64,000 bases of DNA from contig CALOCZ010000028.1 of assembly GCA_942491935.1 (NCBI GenBank), positions 1-64,000 on the forward strand. The letters run 5' to 3'. This DNA is from JAGTVG01 sp942491935. GTDB taxonomy: Bacteria > Bacteroidota > Bacteroidia > Cytophagales > Cyclobacteriaceae. The position numbers and the translations under genes were made by a program. This document shows, in pieces, positions 59,579-64,000 of the stretch (its first letter is position 1; every line of letters starts with the position of its first letter). The notes beneath the pieces are model-generated. The model saw only the letters and a list, made by a program, of their open reading frames with translations. It searched no databases and was not told the origin of the DNA.

Positions 59579-60562
59579 TCATCTACATCTATTATCAGTT
59601 GACATTCGACCAGAAGCTGATGGTTCTGTTATGTATATGTCTTCAACTAAGGTTTCATTATCATCTGCCCAAAAAGAAATACCAAGTGTTGAAGTATAAC
59701 TTAAGTTACCACTACTAGAATCATTATCGGGATCGCCATATGCCTCTTGAGTCTCAGCGAGTGTACTACCAATGGAAATATTCTTTTCTGTTACACATTC
59801 AAATGGATCTGAGGCCATTATCGCATCAGGAATTCAGTTTCGTTAATCCACTAGAATTACTAGTTATGAAAAAATCATACCAAAATGTCATAGCCGTTTT
59901 CAAATGTAACCATTCTCCGTTAGACATTTGAATTGCGAAGTGATTGGCCCATTTGCCTTCTATTTTATCAACTGAGTTGCTATTATCGCCAAGAATAAAC
60001 TCACCGATTCTTTCTCCAGGAACGATTTGTAAATTACTACAGTACCAGTTGATTGAATATCTCCTCCATTTCCTTAACTGTTATTATAGTATTTTCCATT
60101 TGGAATAAGAATGACTTGGATTTGTTTCCGTTGATGATGTGCCATCACCAAATCCAGATACTGCAGCACTTGCGGAGGTTTCGAAAGTGATTAGCAACTC
60201 CTTCAAGTGCTACTGAATCACTCATATCAAAACTCGCAACAGCTGGAGGATCAGTGATCGAAATTGATTTGGACGAAGAAATTGTTCCACCTTCACCAGT
60301 GGCAGTTAACTGAACTGTAAATGTACCATCAGAATTGTATGAGTGAGTCGGACTTTTAGTACTAGAGGTGGCGCCATCACCAAATTCCCACAAATAATCC
60401 GTTGCATTTTGCGATGTGTTCGTAAATGTATAGTTTCATCAACTTTGTTGTAACTTTTTATCCATAGCAAAAGAAGCAATTAATGAGCCATCTTTTTTTG
60501 GCAATTAAAATAGATAGTAAAAATGCAAATCCGATTAGATTTAAAAATAGTAAACGTTTCAT
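59579..60562 (-). pseudogene. Secreted PKD-domain protein, frameshifted
   Basis: ATG 60562 gives a signal peptide (KRLLFLNLIGFAFLLSILIA). After a slip comes KKDGSLIASFAMDKKLQQ, then a clear PKD domain (YLWEFGDGATSSTKSPTHSY, TFTVQLTATGEGG) and a second broken PKD-like unit (FGDGTSSTETNPSHSY). The C-terminal part reads VPGERIGEFILGDNSNSVDK, GKWANHFAIQMSNGEWLHLK, and after one slip FECVTEKNISIGSTLAETQE to a stop at 59579. PKD domains usually mediate binding at the cell surface. At least five frame changes or stops are needed. Confidence 0.6.
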
Positions 60563-60876
60563 AATTGTAATTATTAATGTATAAGAATAGGACTAAGGTT
60601 CTTTATAATTATTTAATCTAAAAAAAATGAAAAAGTAGTAATTTGGTAGCACTAATCTCTCTAAAAATCACTATAGTTTTAGTTAGTAAAATTTAATTTT
60701 AAGTTGTTTAGTTTTTTGCTTGAAACTTGAATTCTAATCAGTGCAAAGATTAATTTTGTGTGATTCTTCAAATTTTCGAAAAGTGAAAGTATCGCTATAC
60801 TGTCCCAAACATAACTGAACCAACAACACCAAAACTTTAGAAATAATTTCTTTCCATCTTTTTCAGGCAGTTCATC

Positions 60877-60906
60877 GTAGCCTTCCCCATTTTTGGAGAA
60901 GGCTAC
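60877..60906 (+). terminator. Stem-loop GTAGCCTTC / GAAGGCTAC
   Basis: A perfect 9-bp stem, extendable through the flanking CC/GG, with an AT-rich loop, followed on the plus strand by ATTTCCATTTTTT. No gene upstream on that strand explains it, so it may be a relic terminator. Confidence 0.5.
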
Positions 60907-61088
60907 ATTTCCATTTTTTCCAGTTTAAAAACATTATTCAACCAAGTATATAAAAGGATGCTGTTAGTTATTCATTTATCACTTCAGCAAGTTGATTTGG
61001 AAAAAAATAATCACAAATAAACCAATAGGTATAAGTTTAGCCAGGTTTTCGCTAAATTCCCATTTGTCAGTTTATGGAATAAAAAGGA

Positions 61089-61376
61089 CTAAGACTTATT
61101 TTTCATGCGTGCTTTGAGTTGACACCTTTCAACTACCCGGGGACGACTTGTTGACTGCCATACGATAATCGCCGTTCGCCGTTTTAGTTTGCCCTGTTGA
61201 TTATATAGTAGTGCAGATAATTGGTTCAAGCCATTTTTGAAAAGGAATGCAAAGTCCAACGGAATAAAAACTAAAACCAGTAGCCCAAGAAAATATGATA
61301 TAAGTATTATTGTATACATATAACATATTAAGTTTTTTTTAATAGTAACAGAGAGAAAACCGAAAATAATAACCAA
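61089..61376 (-). CDS. Doubtful small membrane protein
   Basis: A 95-residue frame with one long hydrophobic stretch (CYMYTIILISYFLGLLVLVF then PLDFAFLFK) and a basic C-terminal half (GKLKRRTAIIVWQSTSRPRV). No family, no clear ribosome binding site. It could be a chance frame or a broken piece of a larger gene. Confidence 0.25.
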   Translation of the reverse strand: MVIIFGFLSVTIKKNLICYMYTIILISYFLGLLVLVFIPLDFAFLFKNGLNQLSALLYNQQGKLKRRTAIIVWQSTSRPRVVERCQLKARMKNKS

Positions 61377-61553
61377 TTTTCAAAATAATTGGCTAATTTT
61401 TGCTTGAATTTAAATAGCGATTTCTAGGTTTAGGTGTAAATTGTTTGTGTTAAAAATCCGTATAACCAGGTGGAATTTCTTATATCCAACTAAGACTATA
61501 AATCGTAGTTAACGTTAGATTTTTTTAGTATTGGATTAATCCCTGTTTTCGTT

Positions 61554-61623
61554 AAAGCCCTTATTATTTCAGTAAATTAAGTAAAATAAGATGTTTTTTT
61601 AATAAGAGTAAGGGCTTTTTTAT
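61554..61623 (+). terminator. Rho-independent terminator-like hairpin
   Basis: AAAGCCCTTA at 61554-61563 and TAAGGGCTTT at 61609-61618 form a perfect 10-bp stem, with a run of T following on the plus strand. The loop is long (45 bases). No plus-strand gene is recognised upstream. Confidence 0.55.
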
Positions 61624-62083
61624 ATTTAATCTACTCTTGGTTATTTAAATGAATAAAAGCGTTATAAAAGTTAGTTATAAATTTGTTGTGGGTTAAAATT
61701 ATAAGATTTTTTATATAAAACAAATAATGAAATAGAATTAAGGTTAATAATAAAATTTAGGAAAACCTGAAACTTTGAATTTAATTTAAGTTATGAATTC
61801 TTGATTTTTTTGAATATCTATCGATTTTGGGTCTTGCATATAAAATAAGCAAAGCAGAACAGGTTGAAATAGAATCAGAAGAAGTGAACAGTTATAAAGA
61901 TTGAAGTGTAATTTATGAGGAAAGAGAATTTTTGGCAATTAATAGCAGGGTATATTGTTAGTTTTTATTTGATAAAAAACAATTTAAAGAATCATTTTTC
62001 CAACACTCGGTTTTTATTGAGAGGTGGGGAAGTAGGTCCCCCACAATACATCTTAAAGATTCAGTTTATGTATCAAAGAAAGT

Positions 62084-62755
62084 TTATAAAAGCAAAAACT
62101 GGAAATTAGGAGAACAGAACCTGAATCCCACACTTAGGATTACCTGAGGATTTCTAACGTCAGTGTCAAAACTGACATCAGTTCCTGGTATGGATACTGA
62201 TTTTCCTATACCACTTAGGCTCCCTTCGTATTTAAGATCGAGGGAAACATTTGTTATATCAATTCCTATACCTGCCTGGTATCCTATTGTTCCCTTCTTG
62301 AAATCCTGTTTGAACACGTCTTTTGTGTATTTCCAAACTGATTTTTCTGATATAAGATAAGAAAAAGAGGGCCCGGCATATACCCTGAAAGATTTGCCAA
62401 AGTAAAATCCAGCCAGAATTGGAATATCCAACTTATTGAGTTTTATTTCGTTGATCCCTGGGAAATCGATTCCGTCGCTTGAGACCTTAATTTTTCCACC
62501 TGTTGAGGAATATAATAATTCTGGTTGTATATAGAACCTGGATATCTTTATTCTGGAATACAATCCTAAATGCCAACCTAAAGCGGCCTCTCCCGACTTA
62601 TAGTAAACACTTTCCTGTCCGTCAGTACCGGAAAACATAGCATCGACCTTTAAGTTTGAAGCACTGATGCCTGCTTTAGCTCCTACCTGAAAGAATTGCG
62701 CATTGGTCTGGTTTATAGATACCACGACCAATATAATAATTATTAATCGTTTCAT
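62084..62755 (-). CDS. PorT-like outer membrane beta-barrel protein
   Basis: A 223-residue protein with signal peptide (KRLIIIILVVVSINQTNAQ) and an eight-strand barrel pattern of the outer-membrane beta-barrel 2 family (FFQVGAKAGISASNLKVD; RFYIQPELLYSSTGGKIKV; KLDIPILAGFYFGKSFRVYA; GIDITNVSLDLKYEGSL). The final strand VILSVGFRF should end the protein at Phe, but the frame runs on for ten residues (CSPNFQFLLL), suggesting a small slip at the 3' end. PorT itself acts in type IX secretion; this member may be any porin-like barrel. Confidence 0.8.
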   Translation of the reverse strand: MKRLIIIILVVVSINQTNAQFFQVGAKAGISASNLKVDAMFSGTDGQESVYYKSGEAALGWHLGLYSRIKISRFYIQPELLYSSTGGKIKVSSDGIDFPGINEIKLNKLDIPILAGFYFGKSFRVYAGPSFSYLISEKSVWKYTKDVFKQDFKKGTIGYQAGIGIDITNVSLDLKYEGSLSGIGKSVSIPGTDVSFDTDVRNPQVILSVGFRFCSPNFQFLLL

Positions 62756-62942
62756 TTTTCTAAAATTTAAAGGTTACTGAATACATAAACATTTAAGTCC
62801 ATTGCTTATTAATTTTTTACCTTATACATCCGTGTTTGCGATATGCAAGCACTTTCGGTCAGGCACATATATCCTGATCATCTTATATCGCGAATTAAGA
62901 TGAGGAAGATCTGTAATCGTCCTTTATCCGATTTTAAGGTGA

Positions 62943-64000
62943 TTAAAATCCCAGACGGTACATGATCCCGGCCCGCATCCATCTGCCTGGCATAGGTGTC
63001 ATGACCTCATAATACTGGGTATTGGTCAGATTGGTGGCTTCTATGTAGATGTATGGTCCTGTTCCTTTTTCCCAGTATAACCTCGCATCGAAAACCCAAT
63101 AATTGGGATGGCCTTCTCTTTCGTTCATTCTGGTTTTAAAGTCAAGATATATATTTGATATGATCCTGGTATTTAAACCAAAAATGAATTGATGCCGAAG
63201 GTTTTCAAGGGTATACCTGGATAATTCAGCAGAACTTGTCAGATCTGAGTGAATGAAATTATAACTCAGATAAACAGATTTTAAAAACATCTTTTTGTCC
63301 ACTAGTCTTTCCATATTAAGTTGAGAAGCAATTTCAATGCCATTTCTCTTAATTTGGGAAATATTAGCGGACTTCCATAGGTAGGTAGAGTCTGTTACCG
63401 GGATGCCTACCCAGTCGATAAGATCAGTGGCATCCTGATAAAACCAGTTAAACTCTATGCTTAATGGATTCTTAATATATCTTCCTCCTATTTCAAATGT
63501 AATAGCCTCTTCAGGCTTTAAATCCGGATTCCCCTCTTCCACAGGACTTTTGTAATACATGTCATAAAAAGTAGGAGTGCGGTATGATTTGCCAAGATTC
63601 GTATAAATTCTAAAATCTGGTCTAAGCAGGAAACCCACATCGACCCCTGGGAAAGCATTCCAGCCAAAATCAGAGTAATGACTTATAAATACTCCTGGTG
63701 TAACATCAAGTTTTCCATATTTAAACTGATGCTCCATAAACATTCCAAAACTGTTTCTGTAAAAACCGTCCAGGTTGCTTTTTGAAGGATTTCCGCCCCT
63801 GACCCAATCACCATGAATGGTTTCCCTCCGAAACTCAATCCCTAAACCGGTCTGGCCAAGCTTGTTTCTCCAATTGCTGTTAATTTCAATGGCCCCGACA
63901 TTGGTTGTATGGTCATTTTGATATATCTCAGGATTGTTTCTGACGAAAAAATAATTATCGTTATTACGTCTCCAGTAAATCCGAGGCTTGATTGTAAAGT
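62943..64000 (-). CDS. TonB-dependent receptor, C-terminal part (BtuB-like), partial
   Basis: Outer membrane receptor of which about 350 C-terminal residues are visible; the frame is open to the window edge and the plug domain lies outside. Barrel strands alternate through the visible part (RIYWRRNNDNYFFVRNNPEI; TNLGKSYRTPTFYDMYYKSP; NPDLKPEEAITFEIGGRYIK), and the gene ends YIYIEATNLTNTQYYE and PMPGRWMRAGIMYRLGF with a C-terminal Phe. The PMPGRW ending and YRTPTFYDMYY segment recall BtuB-type cobalamin receptors, which would suit a cell that makes IcmF; substrate is inferred. The frame is intact. Confidence 0.85.
   Translation of the reverse strand, partial: FTIKPRIYWRRNNDNYFFVRNNPEIYQNDHTTNVGAIEINSNWRNKLGQTGLGIEFRRETIHGDWVRGGNPSKSNLDGFYRNSFGMFMEHQFKYGKLDVTPGVFISHYSDFGWNAFPGVDVGFLLRPDFRIYTNLGKSYRTPTFYDMYYKSPVEEGNPDLKPEEAITFEIGGRYIKNPLSIEFNWFYQDATDLIDWVGIPVTDSTYLWKSANISQIKRNGIEIASQLNMERLVDKKMFLKSVYLSYNFIHSDLTSSAELSRYTLENLRHQFIFGLNTRIISNIYLDFKTRMNEREGHPNYWVFDARLYWEKGTGPYIYIEATNLTNTQYYEVMTPMPGRWMRAGIMYRLGF

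Larger units (their letters stand above)
60563..62083. other. 1.5 kb AT-rich region, mostly without genes
   Basis: Contains two hairpins (separate entries) and one doubtful membrane-type frame at 61089-61376. A short frame at 61915-62109 plus has no family features. Nothing else is recognised. Confidence 0.4.

Noticed and set aside
1..64000. CRISPR arrays, rRNA and tRNA genes
   Set aside because: No regularly spaced repeats, no rRNA core sequence and no tRNA T-loop with matching arms were found on either strand.

Overview
The window reads as two different genomes joined near base 24,555. Bases 1 to about 24,545 are GC-rich, carry intact genes with clear ribosome binding sites, and encode an aerobic or facultative Gram-negative bacterium (LolA-type lipoprotein carrier, tandem secreted amidohydrolases, GGDEF signalling). 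I cannot name the phylum with certainty. The paired amidohydrolases and general gene style suggest Acidobacteriota or a relative, which is inference only. Bases from about 24,569 to 64,000 are AT-rich and clearly Bacteroidota: gliding-motility (type IX secretion, type B) sorting domain, Bacteroidota-type succinate dehydrogenase, IcmF, DUF3784, PorT-like beta-barrel and TonB-dependent receptor. The join coincides with changes in base composition, taxonomy and frameshift density, so a chimeric contig is the simplest reading.

GC-rich part: 3' end of meaB; tesB; a REC-PAS-GGDEF diguanylate cyclase; a small secreted protein; alpha-carbonic anhydrase; an AT-rich horizontally acquired gene of the TIGR04141/DUF6119 family; mfd convergent with an alkX-queC-queE-lolA operon on the other strand; two overlapping amidohydrolase genes; rfbA; a zinc-ribbon rhomboid protease followed directly by queF; a 1.25 kb stretch without recognisable genes; and a GNAT-cNMP-binding fusion. 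QueE, QueC and QueF give most of the preQ0/preQ1 branch of queuosine synthesis.

Bacteroidota part: a flavodoxin/ferredoxin protein (EFR1 type) split by two homopolymer indels, a Rieske-like protein, a CE2/SGNH esterase, broken DUF4412, AIM24 and OmpA-type genes, icmF, a dicarboxylate symporter fused to a solute-binding domain, a THUMP methyltransferase, a GNAT protein, the sdhCAB operon, a large T9SS cargo protein, DUF3784, fabD, folK and sppA. From 49 to 62 kb almost every gene is broken. This stretch holds an IS481-type transposase gene split by an IS21-family element, flanked by two proteins built from KYP-type repeats, then a series of frameshifted small secreted or membrane proteins including a PKD-domain protein. 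The last 2 kb recover intact genes: a PorT-like barrel and a partial BtuB-like TonB receptor.

Many breaks in the AT-rich part are single-base changes in A/T homopolymers inside housekeeping genes (sdhA, sdhB), which points to uncorrected long-read errors. The breaks around the nested insertion sequences could be true decay. No rRNA, tRNA or CRISPR array was seen.
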